A stretch of 64,000 nucleotides of DNA from Metarhizium brunneum (lineage: Eukaryota > Ascomycota > Sordariomycetes > Hypocreales > Clavicipitaceae), in NCBI RefSeq assembly GCF_013426205.1, contig NC_089427.1, positions 2,604,001 through 2,668,000 of the forward strand, written 5' to 3'. Position numbers and translations under genes: made by a program. Under the pieces are notes generated by a model. The model saw nothing but the letters and a program-made list of their open reading frames with translations. It searched no databases and was not told where the DNA came from. Shown here piece by piece: positions 1 to 10,150 of the stretch. Every line of letters starts with the position of its first letter. The first letter of the stretch is position 1.

Positions 1-346
1 CTTTGGCGAGCTCTTTGGCAAGAAGTATCAGTCGGTCCGTCTCCGCCCACGGCGTCTCTTCTGTGTCGGGAACAGTGGGCTCGCTGGTCAGGATGAGCCA
101 TACAAATGAGAGCAGGTCGTTGCCGTTTAAGTTTTCATAGGGTAGATGTCTCGATTGCTGTATAGACCTCGCACATTCAATCAGGTAATGAAAGTCATCT
201 GAATTGGCCAGGATACTCGTGTCCACCAGTTGCCTTGTTTCGTGTGCAGGTGTATCCGGTGATTCGATTAACTGCGAAAGAAATTCCGTTCCATCTTCCC
301 CGCAATCGAACGTTGACAAAACGGAAGCTCCGAAAGAGCTTGACAT
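1..346 (-). CDS. hypothetical protein, N-terminal part (runs off the window)
   Basis: The frame reads leftward from ATG at 346-344 (MSSSFGASVLSTFDCGEDG...) with no stop to the window edge, giving about 115 residues. An in-frame TAA lies a few codons upstream of this ATG, so it is the first available start unless an upstream exon exists. The residues seen are acidic and mixed helical (for example LVDTSILANSDDFHYLIECA) with no signal peptide or membrane segment. I do not recognise the family and give no function. Protein-like composition and the open frame are the only support. The gene continues beyond base 1, so its length and domains cannot be judged. Confidence 0.6.
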   Translation of the reverse strand, partial: MSSSFGASVLSTFDCGEDGTEFLSQLIESPDTPAHETRQLVDTSILANSDDFHYLIECARSIQQSRHLPYENLNGNDLLSFVWLILTSEPTVPDTEETPWAETDRLILLAKELAK

Positions 347-1706
347 CTGGTATCGCTGGATTTAGAATCGGGAAAATGCCAGTACAGCTGGAAAACAGAA
401 ACAAGGCCCGGCTGTGCAACGACAGCAATGCATAAATCCGTAAGGGTCAACAAATCGCGACTGTTAGCTGAACTTCTAATCAGGGGGACCATTCACTATT
501 GGGCCTATTGATAATGAATGGCCTTGAATCTGTCTTCATCAGCAACAGCTGAGCGAGTTGTGAGCAAGTAGTCTACCGTACAAGTAGCGTTTCTTGTGAA
601 TTTATGGACACTGTGCTTCTCCTGGAAAATGCACAGAAGCAAATCGTCTTTCCGGTGTCGGGGACTGTGCGCCCCATATTTCCGACACATTGTCGTAGTT
701 CACCAACGACACTAACTACTTAAGTAGGCTGCCAAAGTGGGGGCAGTGCCTGGGTGGAATTGTCAATGGGCGGATCTCGCCGTGATTAGGGTGCCTTCAA
801 GTCCGTCTGTTGAATGTTGGAACATCATTGCTAGCACTTGAGATGACTTCAGACGTCGCCTGGATGTATTGCTGGGTGCAATTGGGGAGGACGAGAAGGA
901 CCAGAAGAAAAGAGAACCAATACAAACACGAATCAGGTATGGCGGTCAAGTCAGGGACGCATGTCGCAGAAGCCATTGGTAAGGTGCTGCACCACACCAC
1001 ACCACACCATGTCACTCCCGGATTGAGGGAACTGCCGCCACGAATGGTATTTGATGCTCGCCAGGACCCTGTGATACATGAGTGCTTCGGAATGTCACAA
1101 ATGCTGTGGCTCAGACTCCAAAACGGTTGCCGCGTCGCTCTCTCAAATGTTTGTGTCTTCCGCCCGTCATCCACCGGGGTGCCCTTCCAATGCTGCCATG
1201 TATTCTGCGACTCTTATCTCCTCCCGGAGCCCAGGTCATGCGCGCCGATGTAGGCATGGGCCGACCAGTGAGAGTCTTGATGTATGAATTGCGTAGAAGA
1301 CAGGTATCGCGGAAACCCAAGCTTCAATGTTCTATAGCTTTGCATCACGTTGGAGTTGCTCCTCCGGAGTGCTACGAACAAAAGGTATTAGGTACGCAGT
1401 ATCGTCCGCATCAATGGCACTTTGCAATGATTGCGTGCGATAGCGTCTAATAGCGTTTGAATGTTGCGATAGACCGTTCATCTCCACTCCACACTTCCAT
1501 TCACTTCCTCACCGAACAGCCACAGCACAAACCACCCCTCACGTGACCAGCCTCGTTCCATCGCAGAGGCCAGTCACCCTTGCCCGCCTTGCGCCTCCGC
1601 TCGGATCTGGTCTCGCAATCCATCCTTCCAACATCCTCGAGCCTGAACGGAGCCGCTTCCGACCCTTATCGAGTCCTCGATTCATTACAACAAAATCATC
1701 CAAAGG
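347..1706. other. intergenic region between divergent genes
   Basis: This 1.36 kb separates the leftward gene starting at 346 from the p14 gene starting at 1707, so it should hold both promoters. Short frames in all six directions have no recognisable domain. The last 200 bases are pyrimidine-rich and include CACGTGA near 1540, as expected of a fungal 5' leader. I see no RNA gene or repeat. Confidence 0.6.
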
Positions 1707-2503
1707 ATGAGTAGTCGCGGCGGGAAACTCGCACCCGAAGTCAACAGGTGAGTGTGTTTTTTAAATTCATTTTTTCTTATATCTTGTTTCGGCGCGTGGA
1801 GTCCCTCTCCACGGGTTTTTTCCGGCATCACAACCCCCAATCTGTTGAGACTGCCGAGTTGCCTGCGTTTACCACGGGACCATCGCGTTGGGCTTGGCTA
1901 ACCACCATCACAGAGCTCTGTTCGTCAAGAATTTGAGGTAACTAAATCCGACGTGCAAACTCATATCTCCGAACGCCCGAACTGACAGCAATCGATATAG
2001 CTACAGCGTAACTCCAGAGGAGCTTTTCGACCTCTTTGGAAAATTCGGTCCAATCCGGTACGCGCCCCCGACCTCGATATTTCATCGATATCCTGATAAA
2101 ACCAGCTCTGGCAACCGGCTACTAACGTGTTTTTCCCTTTCTTTTGCAGCCAAGTTCGCCAGGGCATTTCCACTAGTACCAAGGGAACGGCCTTCGTGGT
2201 CTATGAGGACGTAATGGATGCGAAGCAAGCCTGCGACAAGCTCAACGGCTTCAACTTCCAGAATCGTTATCTTGTCGGTACGTGACAGGTTGACATCGAA
2301 AGTTGACGGACCCCTAGTGCACTTTGTCGCCCCTTCCTGCCCCTTCCTGCCCCTTCAATTGTCCATTACGTATCGGCGCGTGTACTAACCCCCTCCTGAC
2401 AGTTCTGTATCATCAGCCGGAGAAGATGATGAAGTCAAAAGAGGACCTCGAGGCACGTCGGGAATCTTTAGCTCAGCTGAAGAAACAGCATGGTATAGAT
2501 TGA
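1707..2503 (+). CDS. SF3B6: SF3b p14 / SF3B6-like pre-mRNA branch-site RRM protein
   Basis: A single RNA-recognition-motif protein of 116 residues matching the SF3b subunit p14 (human SF3B6), which sits beside SF3B1 at the intron branch site in the U2 snRNP. Five exons: 1707-1747, 1914-1937, 2001-2057, 2150-2277, 2403-2503. Every join keeps frame and GT..AG. The product starts [14 protein letters not shown]. It has the RNP2-like stretch ALFVKNLSYSV, the RNP1-like stretch [10 protein letters not shown] and the family tail [15 protein letters not shown]...LKKQHGID. Its length fits the family (about 115-125). The start is fixed by the conserved PPEVNR-like N-terminus. Oddity: the frame stays open for 70 codons past the TGA at 2501-2503 (see findings). 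Confidence 0.95.
2331..2356. repeat. decamer tandem repeat in p14 intron 4
   Basis: CCCTTCCTGC occurs twice in a row, followed by a partial third copy CCCTTC, inside the fourth intron of the p14 gene. It is pyrimidine-rich and probably neutral. Confidence 0.8.
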
Positions 2504-2716
2504 CAATCCGACCGGCCTGGAGACAGCCTGCAAGACAAGAGACCCTCAATGTCTTCAGGCCGGTCTTTGTCACCTCCAAAGTCCGCCTCGTCGGATCACA
2601 AGACGATCCTTCGAAAGGGCACGCCACTTGACAGCACCATTAACAAGGGGCATGTCGGCTCGCGAGCAGTCCGCTTTGTCGATGGAGCCCCAACTGCTCT
2701 ACGATCTTGCGCGTGA
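2504..2716 (+). other. open frame after the p14 stop codon
   Basis: The p14 reading frame stays open for 70 codons after TGA 2501-2503 and ends at TGA 2714-2716. The peptide is basic and Ser/Pro-rich (MSSGRSLSPPKSASSD...). It contains TILRK, then about 25 residues later RAVRFVDG, matching SILK-like and RVxF-like PP1-docking motifs. It could be reached by readthrough, or by an optional 66-nt intron 2493-2558 (GTATAG..CTTCAG) that would remove the stop and keep frame. That intron lacks a good branch site. It may be only 3' UTR. Confidence 0.3.
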
Positions 2717-5700
2717 TAGTTGCTTGCGTGCCTCTTAGGACGACGACAGTCTCCCCTCATTGCTGACGACTATGAGGAGGGGGGTTCAACGGCATGATCG
2801 AATCCCACTCCAGCCTGGGTGATCATTATTTATTCTATTGCTTTTTTTTATTCGATGATGGCGGTGGGATTGTTTTCTTACTGATTCGTCACTCCTTGCC
2901 ATGTACTTTAGCTTTTTATTGATTTTGAAATGGAAATTCGGAAACGGTGAACAGGGAAATTAAGGTTTCGTTCAAGCGGAAGTGACGATATGGCGGTCAC
3001 TACGAATTGTATTCTCTTGCAAAGGGTATTTTAGAAACTCTGGCAAAGGCGGCGAAACGACTGGTTTTTACTGGCTTTACTGGTTAATTTTAACCTTGGT
3101 GATGTGCAGTCTGTCTCGAACTTGTTCTCTCGCTCTCAATAAAGATGATTACCTAGGAATTTGTGTTACTCAACGGCTAACGACTCAGGTACTAGTATCT
3201 ACTAGTATCCTGACTAGACACTGAGCAGACATGATTGCTTTTTTGTCTTTTGTGAGTACTAGTTCCAACGATGAATGTCGGTAATTTTGTTTACATGGAT
3301 AGGAGGGCCAAAGTTCCACAAAGACTACGTCACTATCCCTCTGTAGGGTCTATGCAAGATCGATCTGTCCTCGTGCCATGTGCCGTGCCTTCGGAGCAAG
3401 ACGGCCATGCCATTTGCTGGCCGCTGTGTATTCAACGTCGCATTACAGCGCTATGAGAAGCAGGCCCTGCCGTCACCGTGTGCTCTCTGCGGGCTGAGGA
3501 ATGCGTTGCATGCAGACGCATGCTGGTATTCTAGAACGGAGCGCAAACGACGAGGGTGCAAGGTGAGGGCGAAGAGGGAGGCTCTGCGTTCCGGCAATCC
3601 AAGACTGGCACTACCCGTGTTGTATCAGCGTCGAGAAAATAGCACTCTTGCGGGTTCCACAACGTCGGCAAGCGTTTATTTCACAGCCCACGGCAGATGA
3701 CTTGATGATGAGAGAGTGAGCGGCCTTCAACCGCCCATGACAGTCGCTCGTCCTACGATTCGCGCTTTCTCGCGGCTATTGTTAAAAATAAACCGCCCCA
3801 TCTGACAGTACACATGGAACCCCAATAAAGCTCCAGGCAGTCTTGCATAAACATCACGTAGACACTCGGCCCTTTTACACCTTTTTTTTTTCTCGTTTTC
3901 CGCCCCGGTGGGCAGTGGCAGGGTAAAGCCCAAAGAGCTGGGTATGCCGCAAATTGGGGGTCCGCAAGACATGATGACATGATTGCATGATGCTGATGAG
4001 AGCTGCCGAGGAGTCTGGATTTCCGTGATATCTTTCTTGACTGGCAGACGCGCGAGGATGCCTGGCCTCGTGGCGGGTGAGGCGGTGCCTGTCTGCCGGG
4101 CCGGGTTTTGGGGCCGCTGGGCCACTTCGGCGTCGGGCTTGGCGTGGCGGGACGGGCGGACAGGCGACGTGTAATCTCACCCGTAGTTGCGTGTTGGCTT
4201 CGTTTGTGCGGGAGGACCGAGACGGCGATGCATTCCATCATGACGTGGGATGGTGGTGGTTCGACGGGATGAGAGAGGAGAGGGCATCCCTGAGCATTAT
4301 TGAGAAGGTGCCGAGGGGGAAGTGCCTGCCCTGAATTTCATGCAGGCGTCCTCCCCCCGCGCCTGCGATCAGTTTGCCTCAGGCGCGCCGCCTAGTGGCC
4401 TGGTTGCAGTTGACATCAGCGCGCTTAAGGCTGCCATGGGAGTCGCGTGTGCTCCATCATCTTAAGCGAGCAATGTTGAGTCTGGCCAATATCTTACGGA
4501 GTACAGTCCATGATCTGGGGCTTGGAACGAACGAACATGCAATCCTGCACAACACTGGCGGCGAAACAGCATGAACTAGCAAGCAAGTAAAAATAAAAAT
4601 AAAAATTAAAACTGTATAAATTAATCTCTTTTGGCCGCACTCTTCTCACTACATACGCTAGACGTGTGTACAACTAATGGCGGTGTTGGTGTTGCCCAAC
4701 TCGAGGCATTCTCTTGCCAGTAGCCGCCGGCCAACACCACCAACATGGCCGACCGAGGATGATGCATGTTAGTCTGCCCCGATCCATGCGAAGCAGAAGG
4801 AATGGCAGTTACAAGAACTCATCGTCATGAACAAAATTAAATCGTCGCCGGACATTAGTAATGGTGATGCAGAGTGGTTGATGCAACGTCAATAGCGCCT
4901 CTGTGGGACATGATGCGCCTGTATAAAGAAAAATGTCCCGGCTTGTTGGATGGGTTGGCCGTTGTCACAGGCAGAAAACTCGTCAAGTTCTTGTTTTCCT
5001 CGGTGTTGGGGCCGGCGCTGGCCCAGTTCCCGGGAGCTCCGATCATGTTGTGCCATTGATGGATGGCCAACGTTGAGTGTTCTACGCCGGTATCCTAGTG
5101 TCCAAGACTGTTAGCATCAGAGTTGCATGTCATCGACGATGGCGACGTTGAAGGCAGAAGGGGAGTGAGGGAGTCAATCCATGATGCCGGCGACGACCAA
5201 CACTATGGCCTGATGGACCTGTTGGCGGCTTCAGCAGAGTCCGTGGAGAAGCAAAGGACAAAGTTTGAATACTCGGTCTATCAACAATGGCCATGGTGAC
5301 GGTGTCGATGCTAGTGGCGGGCTACAAGAGATACTAGTTGGGTGATGCTGATGGTGGTGATGGCAATGGTGGTTGACGTCCGATTCTGAACTGCGACTTT
5401 CCACGGTGGTCATGACGAGCGGCAAATAACGTTCAATGCACCAACAAGCAATATTCCCCCTGTTGTCCATTGTTGTTCCTGCTGCCCCTGCTGTATTCGG
5501 GGGTCAATCCACTGCGCTGGAAACATCGTATTTGCCGGCGACGAGGCTGTGTGGCTCGCTGGATCCCTCCCTCAATGTGCTTTCTTTAGAAACCGAGGAC
5601 ACAAGGTTGGAGAAGCGATCTGATGCAGCAACCCCAAACGGGTGCAAGGCAAGGTGAGATCAGTTTTTGCTGCGTCCCCAGGCCCAAGAAAGACTTTTTG

Positions 5701-6454
5701 ATTGCCACAGCCACAAGAACCCGAGCAATCGACCGTCAGGTCTCTGCCGCTTCGGTCTTGTCCCCTTGGAGCAGGTCCGACAAGGGTCTCTTGGGATCAA
5801 TGATGATGTCGTTATTACAGGTTCCTCATTCAGGGCGAACGGCTTAGCGACCCAGAGCAACTGAGAGCAACCCAAAGAACTTGACCCAAGAGCCCAAGCC
5901 ACAGACACGCGATATGTCCCCACTCGGGCCGTATTCCAATTGCACTCTGTAATTGTATGCATGTATGTACATACATATATGTGCAACACATGGGCAAATG
6001 CACCTAGACCTGTTGGTCGTGCCTTCCCATCGCTTTCGGCCAACGCCTTTGGCCGTTTTTGATCAAGCTCATCTGCCGCACGGCTTTTCAATAGCACTGC
6101 TGTTCCTGATTGTTACACTCCAGACCCCATTTTATTCTGTCCTGCTGCAGCGAGAGAGAAAAAAACGCCCTGTGAGCCAATGCCTTGGGGTTCCCGGCAC
6201 CAAGGTTGGGATCTCGCTAGCCACTTTTTTCCCTTTCCTCTTGCAAATCCACGAGCCGACATCTACTACGGGTCATCGTATATAACGACCAGACTGTCCA
6301 CCATGGTTTACACGTGTCCAAGGAAGGAGAGGATGAGAAGAGGGAGAAAGAGAAGAATGAGAGAGCAACGAGAAGCATTACTCTCATCATTTCTTCCTTC
6401 GTTGCTCATCACATACACGCCTCATAATTTCTGCCATGGTGCTGAATCCCCCAG
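2717..6454. other. 3.7 kb intergenic region
   Basis: Between the p14 gene and the SWIM gene I find only short frames without domain character. Visible features are an A-rich run near 4588-4615, one copy of the dispersed motif (4496-4503), GGTGATG-type triplet-rich sequence around 5340-5380, a 16-bp palindrome at 5961-5976, and a purine-rich leader (about 6318-6375) before the next gene. Confidence 0.5.
5961..5976. repeat. 16-bp perfect palindrome (ATGT/ACAT type)
   Basis: ATGTATGTACATACAT is a perfect inverted repeat. The identical 16-mer recurs at 60990-61005 and a close variant lies at 32367-32382, all intergenic. Confidence 0.85.
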
Positions 6455-7954
6455 ATGACAAAACCATCAACAGAAACAACACCCATGTCTTCTCCTCTTC
6501 ATCGGCTTGGAAACCTATCACTCCAAGAGATGCCACCAATGACCCGTTCAACAGCGGGGGCTGCTTCAGGAGCCGCTTCGCCAAGTTACTGGGACGGTCA
6601 AGATTCGAGTGCGTCGGGTACTGATAGCGGTGACGACGACGACTATACAAACGATGACGGAAATGAATACCCTGCCTTTGTACGGTCTCCTTCACGGCTC
6701 TTGTACAATCTTGACCAGCTTTCAGACATGAGAAAAGCTGTAGTACGGGATGTCTTCAACGAGCCTCCGCAGATTGCACTACAACGATGCCGACGCATCG
6801 GAAACACGTATGCCTTTCAAATGACAGAGTTGGTTACGCGGTCTATTCGAATCCGAGCTCCAGAGATCCCTGGGACATCTCCCCGTCTCTCATGCTCGTG
6901 TGGCCAAGATGATGAGGCCCCGGATGCCCCATGTGGTCATCTGCTCTGGCTTCTTGACCAAGTCCTCAAACAGACTCTGTACAACCACGACGGTTCTAAG
7001 CCTTTGAGCATGAACAAGTACGGATATGCGGAAGAGATGGGTGATCCATTTCAGGCTATTTCCGATTTCCATTTGGATATACTGGCTGATGGGCTGCATT
7101 GCTCTGTAGTGAAGCCGTATTCCTACGCAGATGAGCATGACGAGCTCAACCACCATCGCATCACGGAGGCCAGAGAGCTTCTTGCCTCGGTGTACTCAAA
7201 GCCTCCGGAACTGTTTCGTCCAGACATTTTCACTCATCTTGCAATAGATGATGACCGCATTATACGAAGGAATGATCTAGACTACACTGTCCTCCGCATG
7301 CTTCTCGACAACCACCACTTTTTTCAATACTTCCTGTCACTTTCTCGCCCTACCGATTCCGTATGTGATATTTTCCGCAAACTTTCGCAGCGCGCCGATC
7401 ATGTTCTACGCGAACTGGATTCCTTCTCACATTCGTCTTGCTCATCATCGCCTACGAGCAGCAGTGCGGAAACGCGTGGCATGGCCGACCAAACGACTGC
7501 CCGGGATGTAACATGGGCTGCAAGGCATCTCCTTGGAATCGTCGGCCTAATACGCTCCTCCATATACACTCGCGATCGTCCCTTGCAATCCTACGAGGCT
7601 CTAAGCGCCGCCCGCACGCTGGTGCAGATTCTCTCCTCGGTTGTGGCCCGCAACCGTGAGGCCTGCTCCGGACAAAGCCGGGTTGATCGCAATCTATACC
7701 TACGATTAATTGGTGACCGAGGCGAGGACAGTTTTGTAATTGCAGAGTTAGACTTGCTTCCCGAGGCTACTAGCCATCATGTTGATAACCTGGAGGCACT
7801 TCTGGACCAAGTTGAACTTCAGGGAGCCCCGACGGCTTATGTCGCCAGGTTTCGCATCCTAGTTGGACGGTTGCGAAAATCCTCTGCTGGGGCTGGTCTG
7901 AAGCGCCATGTACCCGGCCAGGGACGTGGACATGACTCCAAGCGGATGAAATGA
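6455..7954 (+). CDS. SWIM-type zinc-finger domain protein
   Basis: A 499-residue, intron-free frame. Residues 147-162 read C-S-C-(x10)-C-G-H, the CxC..CxH pattern of a SWIM zinc finger, a fold used for nucleic-acid or protein binding in fungal and other regulators. The first 75 residues are Ser/Thr/Gly-rich and end in an acidic stretch (SGDDDDYTNDDGNEY). The remainder is helical, with a Ser-rich linker around 325-340 and a basic tail ending HDSKRMK, possibly a nuclear signal. No catalytic motif is seen. The start could be 6455 or the in-frame ATG at 6485 (ACCCATGTC). An ATG at 6436 in another frame, in strong context, overlaps the start. The gene converges on the kinase-like gene at 8420. Role unknown; a nuclear regulator is a guess. 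Confidence 0.85.
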   Translation: MTKPSTETTPMSSPLHRLGNLSLQEMPPMTRSTAGAASGAASPSYWDGQDSSASGTDSGDDDDYTNDDGNEYPAFVRSPSRLLYNLDQLSDMRKAVVRDVFNEPPQIALQRCRRIGNTYAFQMTELVTRSIRIRAPEIPGTSPRLSCSCGQDDEAPDAPCGHLLWLLDQVLKQTLYNHDGSKPLSMNKYGYAEEMGDPFQAISDFHLDILADGLHCSVVKPYSYADEHDELNHHRITEARELLASVYSKPPELFRPDIFTHLAIDDDRIIRRNDLDYTVLRMLLDNHHFFQYFLSLSRPTDSVCDIFRKLSQRADHVLRELDSFSHSSCSSSPTSSSAETRGMADQTTARDVTWAARHLLGIVGLIRSSIYTRDRPLQSYEALSAARTLVQILSSVVARNREACSGQSRVDRNLYLRLIGDRGEDSFVIAELDLLPEATSHHVDNLEALLDQVELQGAPTAYVARFRILVGRLRKSSAGAGLKRHVPGQGRGHDSKRMK

Positions 7955-8419
7955 TAGGGAGCTATGTTGCCTCCTTAAAACGCTGTCAATATTGTTTGGA
8001 ACAACCTCACGGGCATCATACCATATCTATCAACATACTACAACATTTCAGCATCATAATAGCGTTGTGGCTTTTGGTTATTATAATGTCGAGCGTCGTT
8101 CTACATCTCCCACCGCAGCTTTCTAAAGTTCTTTATGCGTTACCCCCCCTTTTCTTTTTCTTTTCTTTTTTTGTTTAGAAAATTGACCTTTGCGTTGTTT
8201 GTGGCTGCTAAGACCAGAAGAGATCATTAAGTGGCTAGTCTACTTAATTGCCAACGGGTAATTTGGGAGGACAAAAGAGTTAAAAGTCGAAAAAAAAGGA
8301 GCAAGGAAGGAAGGAAAGAAGGGGCAAATTCCATTGAACATCTACATGTGTACCTATATCCAGTCGTCATGCTTCAAATCACCTGCGGGAACAGGTTATG
8401 AGCTTAAGTCAACGCTGTT
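7955..8419. other. shared 3' region of two convergent genes
   Basis: These 465 bases lie between the stops of the SWIM gene (plus) and the kinase-like gene (minus). They hold a long pyrimidine run (about 8143-8176), A/T-rich sequence and purine runs (8290-8320) suited to 3' ends. No coding signal. Confidence 0.6.
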
Positions 8420-10150
8420 CTAAAATGCATAACCACTCTGCTGCTTGTAAGCATTTAGAGCGTCATAAACTTCTTGCAACTTGGGGCGGTTGTAGTAGTT
8501 TTCATTCCAATCGCCCCTCTTTATACCTTCTGCCCGCTCATTCAGCCATTTCTCTGAAAAGGCAATCTCCTTAGTCCACCAGTCACTTGCCATTTGTTGA
8601 ACCTGCTCAGGAGTAGAATCTTCCGTGTCCTCCAGCTCCCGCATCACCAACTTTTTCTGCTTCCTGACTATGTATTTGCTTAGGCCAATCTGTCTTCCTC
8701 GCGTGCAGGCATCAATGAGCTGCCTGATGGGTTCCGGCGTTGTAGTGTAACCCGGGAACTCTACTAGTGGCTCCCACGGGTAGGATAGCCACACGGCAGC
8801 TCGCTGGGGAGCACTGCTAGCCTCGAAGATGCACCAGAGGACCCTTCCAAGCATGTAGACCTCACAGGCTTCCTCTTCAGTGCAAGTCAGGCACGCCCAC
8901 GGCACGTTGTAGCCCCGGGAGGGCCAAATGTAGTCCTCTCCTTGACCCATCTGCTCCCACCCAGGGAGCATTTCCGACAGAATACCGGCGTACTTGTCAC
9001 GGATATCTGGATCAATTTCGTCATCAATGGCCAGCAGCCGGACGTACTCGATCGCATTGACTTCTGGCGCCGCGAACTCGCACCAAACGCCACGCTGCTC
9101 AAAGTCCACCATAATGGCATCACGGGACTCGGACAGAACAATGTTGTCCAACCTCAGATCTGGATAGAAGAAATGTGCGACGTTGTGGAGATGTCGCAAG
9201 GCGGAGGAAAGTTGCAGGGACCACTTCGTCTTCTCAGCAAGCGACACCTGGCCGTGGAGCTGCATGAATGGGATCAGGTCACGCAGGCTTCCGTAGATGT
9301 GATATTCCAGAGTGAACCCCACGACTGCCGTCTTGTTGCCGAAACTGCACTTCTTTGTGACAAGGTGAACTGGGCGGGAAACGACGTTGGGGTGCGGTGG
9401 CATTCTGAGAAGCTGTCTGAGCTCGTGGTAGAGATATTTGGTGTAACTTGTCAAGGCTTTGAATATCCATGTTTTGCCTTCTATTTCCACAAGGCAGACA
9501 CTGTCGTGTAACTGAGACAGATACACAACGTCGTTGATGTCGACGGTGCGTGGTAGGTTGATCTCCTCGCCCCAATACTTGGTCAGGGTTGGGACGGAGA
9601 GAAGTTGTCTTTCGAGGTAATGCGTAGGAACAACGCAAATGCGAGCCTCTGAAATGTTTTTGGGCAAGCTCTCAAATACAATCCGTGAGCCAAAGGGCAG
9701 ATTTTCGTAGATGCCCATCATGTTTTTCTGGGCAGAGCTCCAATACTGTAGACATCGTAGGACATGACTGGTGATACCTAGCGAGGAGATTCGAGTGCGA
9801 TCCCTGGTATAAAAGGTCACGTCAAGGTCGAGAGGATCGCGGACGTCTGCTGGAAGTGTTGCGGGCTCGGGAATAAAGACATCTACCCGAAAGGGGGGGA
9901 TCTTATCCACAAACAGTGGCACGGCATAGAGCTGTGTTCCAAAGGCCGTACATCCGTCGATACGCCACAGGGGATTCTTCGGCGGGCAAAGGCTGTCGAT
10001 GCGGTTTTTAGGATTCAGGAGCGAATCAGCCCACGGAATACCCGCATTTGACAATGGCGTTGCTCCGACAGGAGTATCCCGACTATTGTATGTCGAGAAT
10101 GCTGCTGTGGGGTGAATCACATCATGTATGGACTGCTGGCTCAGATCCAT
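8420..10150 (-). CDS. protein kinase-like protein with degenerate motifs
   Basis: A 576-residue protein from ATG 10150-10148 (MDLSQQSIHD), in good context (CCAAGATGG). A longer in-frame start at 10240 lies in what looks like a 5'-UTR intron (GTAAGTGG..GGCTAAC..TTCTAG, about 10275-10184), so I prefer the shorter form. The C-terminal half has a kinase fold: Lys231 (WIFKAL), helix-C Glu243 (YHELRQL), hinge LEYHIYGSLRD, catalytic-loop Asp331 and Asn336 in YPDLRLDNIV, then VDFE (349-351) where DFG is usual, and APE at 361-363. The HRD His and Arg and the loop Lys are replaced by Tyr, Pro and Arg. The N-terminal 220 residues are unfamiliar. Activity is uncertain: it may be an atypical kinase or a pseudokinase. 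Substrate unknown. Confidence 0.85.
   Translation of the reverse strand: MDLSQQSIHDVIHPTAAFSTYNSRDTPVGATPLSNAGIPWADSLLNPKNRIDSLCPPKNPLWRIDGCTAFGTQLYAVPLFVDKIPPFRVDVFIPEPATLPADVRDPLDLDVTFYTRDRTRISSLGITSHVLRCLQYWSSAQKNMMGIYENLPFGSRIVFESLPKNISEARICVVPTHYLERQLLSVPTLTKYWGEEINLPRTVDINDVVYLSQLHDSVCLVEIEGKTWIFKALTSYTKYLYHELRQLLRMPPHPNVVSRPVHLVTKKCSFGNKTAVVGFTLEYHIYGSLRDLIPFMQLHGQVSLAEKTKWSLQLSSALRHLHNVAHFFYPDLRLDNIVLSESRDAIMVDFEQRGVWCEFAAPEVNAIEYVRLLAIDDEIDPDIRDKYAGILSEMLPGWEQMGQGEDYIWPSRGYNVPWACLTCTEEEACEVYMLGRVLWCIFEASSAPQRAAVWLSYPWEPLVEFPGYTTTPEPIRQLIDACTRGRQIGLSKYIVRKQKKLVMRELEDTEDSTPEQVQQMASDWWTKEIAFSEKWLNERAEGIKRGDWNENYYNRPKLQEVYDALNAYKQQSGYAF

Noticed and set aside
8942..9511. 189-codon plus-strand frame inside the kinase-like gene
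   Set aside because: Antisense shadow of a coding region with clear kinase motifs.
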